Positions 44,174-54,554 of a stretch of 64,000 nucleotides of DNA are shown in pieces (the first letter of the stretch is position 1; each line of letters opens with the position of its first letter). Source of the stretch: Channallabes apus (taxonomy: Eukaryota > Chordata > Actinopteri > Siluriformes > Clariidae); assembly GCA_030522415.1 (NCBI GenBank), contig CM060126.1, positions 11,978,852 to 12,042,851 on the forward strand, written 5' to 3'. Both the position numbers and the translations under genes were made by a program. The notes under the pieces are model-generated. The model did no database searches. It was given only the letters and a program-made list of their open reading frames with translations, and was not told the origin of the DNA.

Positions 44174-44683
44174 GGGGATTGGGGGATGGGGTATTAGTTG
44201 GAGTCATTCTGGGTTATTTACAGAGAGTTGGGTAGTTTTTGTGTAACCCAGCTGCTGGGTTGAAGTTTGCTCGGCCCCTCCCCCAAAATTTACCGGTGGA
44301 TTCATGTTGTAATGTTGCTATGAAATAGCGAGGCTTACCTGAAAAGTCATAGACAGTGTTTGTTTGTTAAAATGAGACCAGGGCTGGATAGTTTTGTTCT
44401 TCAGAAAAGATATCTGAAGTCACAGAGAGATCCTGCTCTGTAGAAGCTGCCTCAGTCTATTTGTGCAATTACTCCATCCCGCCCTTATCAATGATAGTAT
44501 AGTAATGATGTCGCTGTTGATTATCTGTTCTTGTGCTTTTGAAAAATAAATATTTTTTTCTAAGAACATGTAATAGGATGGTGTTTATTGCATATATGTA
44601 TGTTTTTTTGTAATAGGCAAGTATATCAAAATAATTTAACTGTTTAATAGACATGGGTGTTTTTTTTACAGATTCACTGTAAA
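44174..44683 (+). mobile_element. AACCCAGC-motif element, left part, split by the DIRS-like element
   Basis: Begins inside the hAT-like copy. Contains TCTGGGTTATTTACAGAGAG and GTGTAACCCAGCTGCTGGGT, then sequence that is the inverted relative of 40400-40660. It continues at 49581 after the DIRS-like insertion. Confidence 0.55.
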
Positions 44684-45155
44684 ACGTCTCGGGTTACATT
44701 TCTGTAACCCTGTTCCCTGAAAGGCGGGAACGAGATGCTGCGTGAAAACGCTATGGGAACCAGTTTGTCGCGTTGCCGGTCGTTGAAGCATGCTGTGAAA
44801 ACACGCCAAAGTTTTTGGCTATATATAACCTCGACAGGTGACGTCATCTGATTAGATGTAGGTGGAGGTTATAAAAACAGGTGAGCCGGCAACGACCTCA
44901 GATTAATTTGTCTGAACAGCCGTCCGGTCACGTGGTAGTGCGGCATTGCGACGCAGCATCTCGTTCCCGCCTTTCAGGGAACAGGGTTACAGAAATGTAA
45001 CCCGAGACGTTCCCTAGCAAGGCTACACTCGATGCTGCGTGAAAACGCTATGGGAACGAGAATACCAACGCCGCCGCACTACAGGTGTCTGGACCCCAAG
45101 GTTGTGTAGCGTGTGCGCACAAAGCCAAGAAGGTCTCAGAGCTATGCCTGGGCAG

Positions 45156-45591
45156 CTAACTCGGGGGCAGTGAGCCCGGAGTAGCATGAACATCCAGATT
45201 TATAAATGTAAGAAATGTGTGCGGGGAGGAACCAACCCTTAGCGCCACACAATTACTGCAGGGGATACCTCCTGCTGGTGAGACTGGGATGATCACCCTG
45301 GTTGGGTGAGCCCTGCTTCCCAGAGGCGAAGTGAACCCACGCGCCTCATAGGAGAGGGCAATATGCATCTCTCACCCAGTATAGTGGCGCTCTGACTTAC
45401 GCCACTAGCTGATGCGGTGGACGTGAATCTGAAGAGCACATACTGGATAGTAAGTGAAGTTTCTCCTGCTCCGAAGCTGTAAAAGGCGGAGGACAGAAGG
45501 CTTCAAACAATGCAGCTAAGAAAATCCTGAGGGTACTAGGGCACAAGCCCAAGGACAAGCTTTTACTGCAGAAGCTCCAGCACTGAAACAT
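45156..45591 (-). pseudogene. DIRS tyrosine recombinase, C-terminal part
   Basis: Frames on the minus strand read AFCPPPFTASEQEKLHLL (45591-45397), then LSYEARGFTSPLGSRAHPTR and SSPHTFLTFINLDV (45368-45156). In DIRS recombinases the HxxR of the active site corresponds to HPTR here, and the nucleophilic tyrosine usually sits in an FYNL-like motif; here it is FINL, so the tyrosine is lost. This is the least damaged recombinase segment and the terminal one in the element. Confidence 0.7.
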
Positions 45592-47005
45592 TTTGGCAGT
45601 GGACTGGGTCTACCTGCTTGGCACACGCTTGTTGCAGGGAATACCTCTTGCTAATCCAATAGCTGAGGCGATCCCCTGGTAGAATGAGCCCTGATTCCTA
45701 GAGGCGAAGTGAGCCCACGCGCCTCATAGGAGAGGGCAATAGCATCTGACCTACGCCACTAGCTGATGCGGTGGACGTAGATATGAAGAGCACAAGCTGG
45801 ACACAGCAAGTGAAGTCTCTCCTGCTCCGAAGCTGTAAGCGCGGAGGACAGAAGGCTTCAAAGCAATAGGGTGCCTGTTGGGTTTATAGTTAGCTTTTGG
45901 AAGATAGTTGAGAGAGGATGCAGTTACGCACGTCCTGAAAGTGCTAGGGCATAGACCCGAGGACGGAAACTCCAGCACTGAAACAATTCGGCAGTGGACT
46001 GGGTTTACCTGCTTAGCAGACACTTGCTGCAGGGGAATACCTCTTGCTAATGCAATAGATGAGGCAATCCCTTTGGCTGAAAGAGCCCTGATTCCTAGAG
46101 GCGAAGTGAGGCCACGCGCCTCATAGGAGAGGGCAATAGCATGTCTCATCCAGCACATGTAGAAACTGCTCTGACCTACGCCACTAGCTGATGCGGTGGA
46201 CGTAGATCTGGAGAGCACAAGCTGGACACAGCAAGTGAAGTCTCTCCTGCTCCGAAGCTGTAAGCGCGGAGGACAGAAGGCTTCAAGAGCAATAGGGTGC
46301 CTGTTGCGAGGAGGGAAACTCCAGCACTGAAACAATTCGGCAGTGGACTGGGTTTACCTGCTTAGCAGACACTTGCTGCAGGGGAATACCTCTTGCTAGT
46401 GCAATAGATGAGGCAATCCCTTTGACTGAAGGAGCCCTGATTCCTAGAGGCGAAGTGAGGCCACGCGCCTCATAGGAGAGGGCAATAGCATGTCTCATCC
46501 AGAACATGTAGAAACTGCTCTGACCTACGCCACTAGCTGATGCGGTGGACGTAGATCTGAAGAGCACAAGCTGGACACAGCAAGTGAAGTCTCTCCTGCT
46601 CCGAAGCTGTCAGCGCGGAGGACAGAAGGCTTCAAGAGCAATAGGGTGCCTGTTGGGCTTATGGAGCTTTCTGAAGATAGTTGAGAGAGGATGCAGTCAC
46701 GTACGTCCTGAGAGTACTAGGGCACAGACCCGAGGAGGGAAACTCCAGCACTGAAACAATTCGGCAGTGGACTGGGTTTACCTGCTTAGCATATACTTGC
46801 TGCAGGGGAATTCCTCTTGCTAATGCAATAGATGAGGCAATCCCCAGGGTTGAAAGAGCCCTGATTCCCAGAGGCGAAGTGAACCCACGCGCCTCATAGG
46901 AGAGGGCAATAGCATCTCTCATCCAAAACATGTAGAAGCTGCTCTGACCTACGCCACTAGCTGATGCGGTGGACGTAAATCTGAAGAGCAGTAAAAGGCG
47001 AAGCA
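45400..47005 (-). repeat. Tandem array of recombinase-derived segments (five anchors)
   Basis: GATGCGGTGGACGT recurs at 45411, 45765, 46190, 46539 and 46963, i.e. spacings of 354, 425, 349 and 424 bp. The long units contain an extra block (GATAGTTGAGAGAGGATGCAG at about 45903 and 46676) that the short units lack, giving an alternating short-long pattern. Each unit encodes YEARGLTSPLGIRA and ARGIPLQQV like the recombinase end, in decayed form. The pattern suggests a two-segment block duplicated as a pair. Confidence 0.8.
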
Positions 47006-47033
47006 TATCTTAGAAGGCAAGAGGTCCGCCTTG

Positions 47034-47429
47034 CTACATGAAAATCTCTCCCTGACTACTTCGGAGTGGGGTTACCATTCCCCGTGTGTCAGAGATAGAC
47101 TGGACAGTACTACTGCTCCCGCATCCATGCTGGAATGTAAATCGCTCTGAGGGACAGGAACCTGGTGCGCTAGCTGTTAGCGGCGCGAGCACAGTCCGCC
47201 CTGGCGATAACATATGAGACTGCCATACTATTGTCCCCCGCACTAGGACATGGCAGCCTCTCAACTGCTGGAGGAAGTGCTTTAGGGCCAGAAATAGAGC
47301 CATCATTTCGAGGCAATTGCTGTGCCATGCGAGAAGATAGCCTCTCCAGCTCCCTTGGGCTGGACAGTCATCAGAGACCGCACCCCAGCCTATGAGGGAA
47401 GCATCTGTCGTTAGCCTCAGTGACGACAA
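47034..47429 (-). pseudogene. DIRS RNase H domain
   Basis: The minus strand reads LRLTTDASLIGWGAV, then NCLEMMALFLALKHFL and RGCHVLVRGTIVW. These are the DIRS-type RNase H motifs: Asp in TDAS and Glu in LEMMA. The next catalytic Asp (usually in VRTDN) is replaced (VRGTI), and the frame then degenerates. It lies directly after the RT on the coding strand. Confidence 0.75.
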
Positions 47430-47546
47430 GATTAACTTAGAGTGGGACCCAAAGTAGAGACCGGGGTCTGAACCACGTAGAAAGGGTACGAAGCACCTGG
47501 CGCGTAACCCATATTGGGGATTGGCCCTAGTGATATCCCCTGGTTC

Positions 47547-48403
47547 TTAGCCACAACTTAGAATGCTCTCATGTGCAGAAGGTCCAAAGGTGTCACCGTG
47601 GATACAGCTGCCATGAGAGCTAGGATGTCTGAAAGTGATGTCTAGCTTGTTTTCCTTGAGGGTGTTGAGAATGGGTTCGATACGAGCGGGAGACAGCTGT
47701 GCCCGCTTACGACCGAATCCCATATAGCACCCAATGTGTTGTCCTCTGCACAGGAAAGAGCACGCTTTCGTGGCGTTGGGTCCCAGTCCTGAGAACAGAG
47801 ATGAGCTAGGACGACATGCTGATGTCGAAGCACTAGCCACCGGATGCCCTGGGACTCCCGTAAGAGCCAGGGCTAAATCCGTGCATTTTGTATGTGTGCG
47901 GGTGAGCTAGACCAATGGAAGGACCCGAAACTGGTAAGCTTCGCCCCCGAAAGCGAACCTCAGGATCTCCCTGTGTTGTGGCAATGTTTCTGTATAAAAG
48001 TAAACGTCCTTAAATCGATTGTCAGAAACAATCGCTTGGTAGGGTTGAGAGCAATCACCTTTACAGTCAAGAACTGAACTGTATTCAATGATTTTCAGGT
48101 AGCGGGAGAGCCCGCAGAATCTGAAATATTGGACGCAGCCCCCGTTCCTCTTGGGAACCAAGAATACCGACTGTAGTAGCCTGACTCACTGTCTGGTGGG
48201 GGAACATGTTCCATGGCCCCCTTCCCCGGCAGCCTGTCAGCAGATGCGCACTTTCTGGTTTCATGGAAGTGGAGGCCACGCCATTGAAAACACAGAAGGT
48301 GAAGTGAGAACTGAATCCTGTAGTTCCTCTCTCCAGTGCTTAGTACCCAAGGAGATATACTTGGCAGTAGCTTCCACGCTGCCAGTTTCTCATAAAAGGG
48401 CAA
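47547..48403 (-). pseudogene. DIRS reverse transcriptase domain, fragmented
   Basis: Three successive minus-strand frames carry RT pieces. 48403-48095 has KLLPSISPWVLSTGERNYRI and ESGYYSRY, the pre-RT block. 48161-47907 has VPKRNGG, DVYFYTETLPQHREILRFAF and GGEAYQFRVLPL. 47840-47547 has RAQLSPARIEPILNTLKE, the thumb connection. The region that should hold the catalytic aspartate pair falls in a gap between frames and could not be seen. Several frameshifts and small deletions; inactive. Confidence 0.75.
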
Positions 48404-48624
48404 AAAGTTTCGGCAGCTTGGTTAAACGGGGGGGAGGATGTTAGATGTTCGGCATCCTGAAGCATGGCAGGAAAAACCGAAGAACTAACAGCCTATTGGA
48501 CACTGGTGTTGCCCGAACACCAGTGGTGGCGGAGCAAAACACCGACCTCCTGGGGGTGCCAGGGAGAACACATATTCGTTAAAAAGGAATTCTGGGTGCC
48601 TTTCCCTATTGGGGGGCCACCCCC

Positions 48625-48718
48625 ATTTATTTTATTTTATACACACATATATATCCATATATATTTATATTTATATATATATATATATATACACATATAT
48701 ATATATATTTTTTTTTAA
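48625..48718. repeat. TA-rich microsatellite
   Basis: Interrupted (TA)n with CACATATATA and a terminal T-run. Confidence 0.85.
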
Positions 48719-49017
48719 ATCAGTCTGACCTCCTGTGTGCAGTGGAGCACCAAGCTAACCCACTGCCTGAAAAGCTTTTCCCTCTAGGGCAGATAAAAGT
48801 CTACACAGCTAGAAAGGAAGTATAAGCTTACCAGGGAGGATGATGTCCCAGGAGAGAGATAGCCTGTGAAGCGTCTCTGCTATCTGGGCGTCATCATACA
48901 ATCCCGCATTTCCATATCGACTATATTTAAATAAACAAATAAGTCGATGGCATGAAAAACACAGCATGAATACAGCCTACTCCATGAAAGGGTTAACTCA
49001 CATGAAGAGAGCTGAGA

Positions 49018-49034
49018 GGGGGGGGGGGGGGGGA
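49018..49034. repeat. Poly-G run
   Basis: A run of G of about 16 bases in the leader of the DIRS-like element. The length is likely to be unstable in sequencing. Confidence 0.9.
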
Positions 49035-49580
49035 GAGCGTCATTGAGGCTCCGCCCCCCGGCCACCCGACAGAAGCTGCCGTCTACTGCTTGTTTTAGTG
49101 CTTAAGGCTATTTTCATCTCCGGTAAACAAGAGAGGAATCCTCGTGATGACAACGCGGAAGAAAGGAGTTTTCTTACCTCCGTCTGCCGCAGCTCTGTCA
49201 GATGCACGAGTTTTAAGCCAGGAACGCGCGGCGCGCGCAGCACTAGTCGAAGCAGTGTAGAGATCGCACTCCGATATGGATTATCACACACGGAGGGATT
49301 AAACTCGTCAAATCGGTGAGTTAAACACCTTCTTATTTTGCTGGTTTATCACAAGCACGCTTCACAACTAGGCATTGAAGACAAATGATCTGAGGTCGTT
49401 GCCGGCTCACCTGTTTTTATAACCTCCACCTACATCTAATCAGATGACGTCACCTGTCGAGGTTATATATAGCCAAAAACTTTGGCGTGTTTTCACAGCA
49501 TGCTTCAACGACCGGCAACGCGACAAACTGGTTCCCATAGCGTTTTCACGCAGCATCGAGTGTAGCCTTGCTAGGGAACA

Positions 49581-49865
49581 TGAAAATAATAATAACCTAT
49601 TTGTGAGGTAGAATTAACCCAACATTCCAGTTAAAATGAACCAACAAACCCCAAACATATGGGTAGAACATTTGAACCATTTATGTGGTAGAATTAACCC
49701 AGCATTATAGTTAAATATGACCTAGCATTTGGATTGAATATTTAACCCATCTTGCTGGGTTAAATTAACCCAGCATTTAGTTAGTCCTATATTTACCCAG
49801 CAGCTGGGTTAAAAACTAAAAACAACCCAGATTGTTTTTAACCCAGCATTTTTTAGGGTATGTAT
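49581..49865 (+). mobile_element. AACCCAGC-motif element, right part
   Basis: Multiple words such as TTAACCCAGCATTTAG and TACCCAGCAGCTGGGTTAAA, ending AACCCAGCATTTTTTAGGG. This closes the element opened at 44174 once the DIRS-like insert is removed. Confidence 0.6.
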
Positions 49866-50440
49866 ATACACACACACACACACACAGACATGCGTGTGTC
49901 ATTTTAATTCAAATGAACATTTTAATGCTTTCTGATCTGTGCATGGGCGTCAACTCGCACGTTCTGTAATGTTCCATTGTCTTTTAGAGCCCATTACTAA
50001 AGCATTCGCTAGTTATCCAGCTGATATGCACGTTAATCTGCATTTGAAAAGGACTAAAAATGTGCAAAATCAACCTGAATCTCTCTAAGTAAGTAAGCAA
50101 ATCAAAGATAAACGAATAAATAGCTTTCAATTGTATTTCGGCATAGCATACACTGTAAAAAAAATAATCATGAGGCTTGTAATTTTCATTAAAAAAAAAA
50201 TTGATGTAATAATTAAAAATAATGTGCATATTTCATTTTGAAAAATGGTTTATGTGTTTTTTATAATATATTGAGAACATTTCACTAATAAAATTAAGAA
50301 ATAAAATTTACCTATTTTTTTAAGGAAATTAGTGCAATTTTTAGGCTTAATTTGAGAAAGAAGTAAGTTAAGAAGTAAGTTAAGCCCCTTACTAATTTTT
50401 AGGATTTATTTTGATTTCTTAAATAAGCTTGAATAAGGTT
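49866..50440. repeat. Diverged relative of the 54430-54560 flank
   Basis: (CA)n, GTGTGTCATTTTAATTCAAA (also at 58609), then GTTCCATTGTC...TTTTAGAGCCC...AAAGCATTCGCTAGTT, a drifted version of the 42452-42510 and 54452-54510 sequence. Followed by AT-rich DNA without genes. Confidence 0.45.
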
Positions 50441-50720
50441 TCGCGCGGTGGCCGTAAGTACGGTTCATTATGATTCACGGAGAGTTTTTGGCGCTGTGAG
50501 TACGTTTCGATCTTTCTGCGCCGGTCCTCGCGAAAGCTTACAGAACCGGACCTTACAGAACTTCGTGGAGCTCCAGCGGAACGTCGGCGGGCAATCGCGC
50601 TGACTCACGGTGCCTGACACCGCATCTGAGTCATATGGGATGCATACGGGAAATAGGGTTTTATTAAGTCGCTCTGGATAAGACCGTCTGCAAAATGCCT
50701 AAATGTACATGTAAATAGGG
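50440..50720 (+). repeat. SINE-like repeat with L2-type tail
   Basis: A GC-rich body (CGCGCGGTGGCCGTAAGTAC onward) ends in GTCGCTCTGGATAAGACCGT, CTGCAAAATGCCTAAATG and TACATGTAAATAG. The last part is the 3' tail style shared by fish L2 LINEs and their partner SINEs. No clear tRNA head was identified. Confidence 0.5.
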
Positions 50721-52044
50721 TAATGTTACAAAGATATGAACCAAGAAATGTTTTACTGTACAAGTTCTCTCAGGTTTTAGTACAGAATGTGACTATTCCC
50801 ACAAGAAAAGATGCCAGCATATAATGCTAAACAGTTGATTTCAATAGAAATTGTCAGTTACAAACTGTTTTACAAATTGTTTTACAGATCTTAAATCTGC
50901 TGTAAATGTTACACTATTTTACACAGTGTTTAATATTTTAATACCAGTGAAACATGAAATAAAAGCATGTTTAACACCAAAATGCATTATGTATTCATTT
51001 CATTATAAAATGTTTTTTATATTATTAAGTAATTTTCCTTAATACATACTGTATGAGTACCTTTCAAGGTACTCAAAATCAAGCAGTAAATACTTAAAAA
51101 TAATATGCGTCTGGCTAAATAATTTAGGATTTTTTTACATGATTTATTCATTTGTTACCATATTTTTTTAAGTAGATAGCACATAAGATTTTTTACAGTG
51201 TAGTAAAAGTGCCCTAGCATGAGTTAATGTATGTAGATGGCAAATAAAGTTTCCGATTATACACACACACACACACACATAAATATATCCGTGAATAATT
51301 TCATTCTCAAACCATCGTGTTCACACATGGGGTAGGCTACACCACAAGTTTACGGTGAACGCAGAGTCGGCTAAGCACATGTGATGACGCGCACGCCCTC
51401 ACCTCTTGTTACGGCTGCCTATTTGGCCAAAAAATAATTGAACGATATGCCTGGTCCTGGAAAGAGACAATAAATATATATATATTTTTTATACATTTAT
51501 TGCATTGTTTGTTGTTTACAGTCAAGCCATTAACATACAATAAAATGTAAACATGAGATCTAAACTAAAAACTGTGCTCCCTGTGCTGGTGCTGGCAATA
51601 TCATCTCTTTGTTCTGCTGTCTCCGGCTCCCTCCTTGGTCCTGAACCGTACCTGGCCCTTCCTCTACTCTCACTGTCTCAGAACAGACTGACTCCTGAAG
51701 CAGAAAAAAACAATGCAGGAAAAGATGTTTTCCATACTCATAATAACTAACTTGTTTACATTACACTTGTTAAATTGAAAGATCATACTGTAAATTGGTG
51801 AGCCTATTACTTTCTACTGAACAGCCCCAACTCAGAAAACATTAAAGAAATTGTTCACCCGAAAAAAAAAAAAATAATAATTATCAGTCATTATCCCTTC
51901 AATAAAAGCACCACACTTACCCACACTGTACATCTGATTGACCCTACTGAAAAAAAAAATAGCACTGGCTAAACTTAAAACAATTGAAGTAATCTGTCAC
52001 ACCTAATATTTGGGAAGTGACGTAATGTAAATAAACCTTTTACT
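50721..52044. other. No supported gene
   Basis: AT-rich sequence with an imperfect copy of the 16815-16955 block (51353-51470). An open frame at 51553-51750 starts with a hydrophobic, signal-like stretch (KTVLPVLVLAISSLCSAVSG) but is only 65 codons and has no partner, so it is not called. (CA)n at about 51261-51280. Confidence 0.4.
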
Positions 52045-53262
52045 CTAAGATTTAAGGCATTCATAATTTAAATATAAAAAAGCATAAGCATAAAAATAAG
52101 CATAAAAAAATTTATTACATATTGATTTACACTCAAAGCACATTTCTTTATATAAACATTTATTGTGGAATGAACATATTTTCATCCAAAATGTTAACAT
52201 TACTCCATAAAATCACAAATAGTAACACTCAACTTTGCAACACACATTTATTAATTGGACTGAAAAGAAAATTAGAAAATGGTCTTGAAACAAAATCAGC
52301 AGAGGTAAAACATGGAACATTCATGTGCGACTGATGGAAACTCAAAAAGTCACAATCCCGATTTCCTGTGGAGGCTGAAGACAGTCCTCTTCCTCTGAGG
52401 ACAAACAGGGCCATTGTGCACCTCACAAGTTCTGCCTGAGCTTCATCTTTCTGAACAACCTAATAAAAGAAAGGACATTTGTTAGACAATTGCTCTATTT
52501 GGCAAAACAGTGTCTGATGTATGCATGTAAAATCACTTAATGCTCCCTATGAGTGAAAAAAACACCTAGGATTATGGTGCAGCATGATAAATGTAATTAG
52601 CTCAATGAATACGCCAAAATAACTGACATACATATACACACTATGTATTAATGATAAAGTTTATAATTTTAAGTATTAATTTCAGGAGGTAATCACCTCC
52701 AGGCTCTAGGGTCATAAAAACAAACATAGTATTGTTGGTTATGTTACTGTAGGCTTGTAAAGCATGAAAAAATGAACATGGCAGACATTGAAACCTGTAT
52801 TCAGACAGCATACACTAACCTGTGAACAATTTAAACTAAAGTTTTATTCTGCTAGTTATGTTTTAATTTAGTGCATCACAGCCAACTTGATGTGGATGCC
52901 TTGCTCAGGTCCTGTGGCTTCCATTCACAAGATTACATTTGACACCAAGCTAATTTCTGCTTTTGAGCGAGTACATACCAGATCAAGAACTTGAAGATGA
53001 AGATTATATCTCTGGTCTTCTCTCTGACGGGTTCCTCCCTAGTTTCTGATGATCTCAATTAGTTTGTAGTGTTGCTTGTCCAAGGAAACCAGTAATCTTG
53101 CTTGAAGTGGAGCAGATATAATTCTCAGAAACTCATTACTGATCTTAAAAAAAAAAAAAAAAGGTAAAAACAAAAATTGGACTGGCTCAAGTTCTTATGT
53201 TAGCAAATCTTAATTACAGTGTGTATAAAGTATAGAAAGCAGTACACTACAAACAGCACTCA
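52045..53262 (-). repeat. Pseudogene-bearing block, copy A (matches 59279-60787)
   Basis: Colinear and very similar to the block at 59279-60787, from GGCATTCATAATTTAAATAT to AAAGCAGTACACTACAAACA. Copy B carries an extra insertion of about 345 bp (59408-59752). The flank diverges abruptly on both sides. Confidence 0.85.
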
Positions 53263-53670
53263 CTCCAAATTAGCTTGTTCTATGTTTACGTCACTTTCCT
53301 ATTAATTTTTACATCGTTAACCAACGGTACTTAAATATAATTATTTTCTTCGGCGCCGCTGACTTACTGTATAAACTCCGGTGTTTTTGAAAATCACCAC
53401 GTTAGTTAGCTAATGCTAATGCAGGTAATATAGGTGGTTTTAGCTACAGTAGCAAACACGGACACAAAACTCAATCTACAAAGTAGTTGTTCCTGACATA
53501 AATCATGAATTTGCTCATAGAAGAGATACATTTAACATAGAAATGACATGAGTTTGCTTTCTTACCTGGTTTAAAGGAGTTTTCTTTGAGAATCTCCACC
53601 CGCAGGTGATTCAGTCCATGAAAATGCTGCGTCATGAGGTCATGAGACACGGTTTGAAGCAGAAATGTCC
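52229..53670 (-). pseudogene. SAMD3-like family pseudogene, three exon remnants (copy A)
   Basis: Read on the minus strand. Exon 1 ends at 53576 with donor AAACCAG|GTAAGAAAG and contains MTQHFHGLNHLRVEILKENS. Exon 2 (53143-52979, 165 bp) has an acceptor after a long T-run and donor CTG|GTATGTAC. It encodes RIISAPLQARLLVSLDKQHY, then IEIIRN and a stop; the following residues make sense only in another frame (REKTRDII). Exon 3 starts at 52459 after TTTCTTTTATTAG with VVQKDEAQAELVRCT, MALFVLR, then again shifts frame (EEEDCLQPPQEIGIV). Intact splice sites with several frame breaks indicate a decayed spliced gene. The family label is from memory. Confidence 0.45.
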
Positions 53671-54219
53671 TTTGTGAATGGATTAGATTTAAGTTTAATC
53701 AGGGGCTTTAACTAACAGTAACTGAAATACAGGTTCTGATATCCTTCCTTACTTGTTTCAACGTCATGCTCCGGTTTGAGGCGGAAATAAAATTATACCG
53801 GCAAAACTATGGTCTAAAGACTGCGCATGCGCAAATCACACTCAACCTAATAAGAGTACCTTGATCAAAATGAAATATTTCACTTTGGTTTCCTGCTGTA
53901 AACAGCATTATACTAAAAAAAATAAAAAATAAAAAAATAAAAGATTCACCCATAAGCATAAATTAGACACTTCAGTTAAAAAGAGCAAATAATTTTTTTT
54001 ACTAATGGAATGAGAAAAAAAAACACATTAAACTAGGTTTACTTTTTTCAGTGGATCCCTCAATAATTTCTGTCTCCTTTGCCTGTGTTTGAGAATGTGA
54101 AGCACATATACACTCATTCATCATGAAAGATCTATTATAAAACAAAATAAAATTCATGTTCGCTTCAGCACTGTTCATCCGCGTCCTTACATTCATTGTT
54201 GTACTTGGTCCGGCTTTTA
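53671..54219. other. Upstream region of the copy A pseudogene
   Basis: Between exon 1 and the conserved terminus. GTTAGTTAGCTAATGCTAAT lies farther right of exon 2. No coding signal. It includes GGCGGAAATAAAATTATACC and a TGCGCATGCGCAAA word near 53823, which looks like the palindromic NRF1 site (TGCGCATGCGCA) and fits an old promoter. Confidence 0.35.
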
Positions 54220-54377
54220 GATAAAGTCCTTCCATGCGCCATCTGGCGGATATTCAGTGAAGCGCAACACATTTATTTAAAATTCCCGAATGTTGCCTCC
54301 GGCAAGTCGCGGCACGCCGCGCGCTAAATTGCGGCATCCTGCGGGAAAACACGCAGGGTTTTAAGGGCGACATCTGT
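54220..54377 (-). repeat. Conserved terminus of the gene-bearing unit (copy A)
   Basis: On the minus strand it starts TACAGATGTCGCCCTTAAAA, CCCTGCGTGTTTTCCCGC, and continues into AATATCCGCCAGATGGCGCA. The first 20 bases match the start of unit U at 6787, 17101 and 31414. The matching element end on the far side was not found. Confidence 0.7.
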
Positions 54378-54387
54378 ATATATATTT

Positions 54388-54388
<1 letters not shown>

Positions 54389-54422
<34 letters not shown>
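54389..54422. repeat. (TG)n microsatellite
   Basis: About 17 TG units, in the same context as 39536-39568. Confidence 0.9.
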
Positions 54423-54424
<2 letters not shown>

Positions 54425-54554
54425 CCGGTGCAACTCACACGTCCTATTCCATTGTCATTCATACTGCCGTAGTTTTTAGAGCCCTAAAAAAGCATTCGCT
54501 AGTAAGTAAGTAAATAAAAGACAAATGAATAAATAGTTTTAAATTATATATATA

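Larger units (their letters stand above)
44684..49580 (-). mobile_element. DIRS-like (tyrosine recombinase) retrotransposon, degenerate
   Basis: Ends are inverted repeats: 44730-44905 is the complement of about 49385-49560 (GGTGACGTCATCTGATTAGA and its mate are the clearest part). A second inverted pair lies at the left end (44690-44745 against 44950-45010), as expected for the split terminal and internal complementary repeats of DIRS elements. On the minus strand the order is leader, RT (48403-47550), RNase H (47429-47034), then tyrosine-recombinase segments (47000-45156). All frames are broken. Inserted into the AACCCAGC element. Confidence 0.8.

Noticed and set aside
48151..48444. Plus-strand frames across the DIRS-like RT
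   Set aside because: Shadows of minus-strand RT sequence.
51553..51750. 65-codon frame with a signal-peptide-like start
   Set aside because: No partner copy, no exon signals and no similarity recognised. Hydrophobic starts occur by chance at this length.
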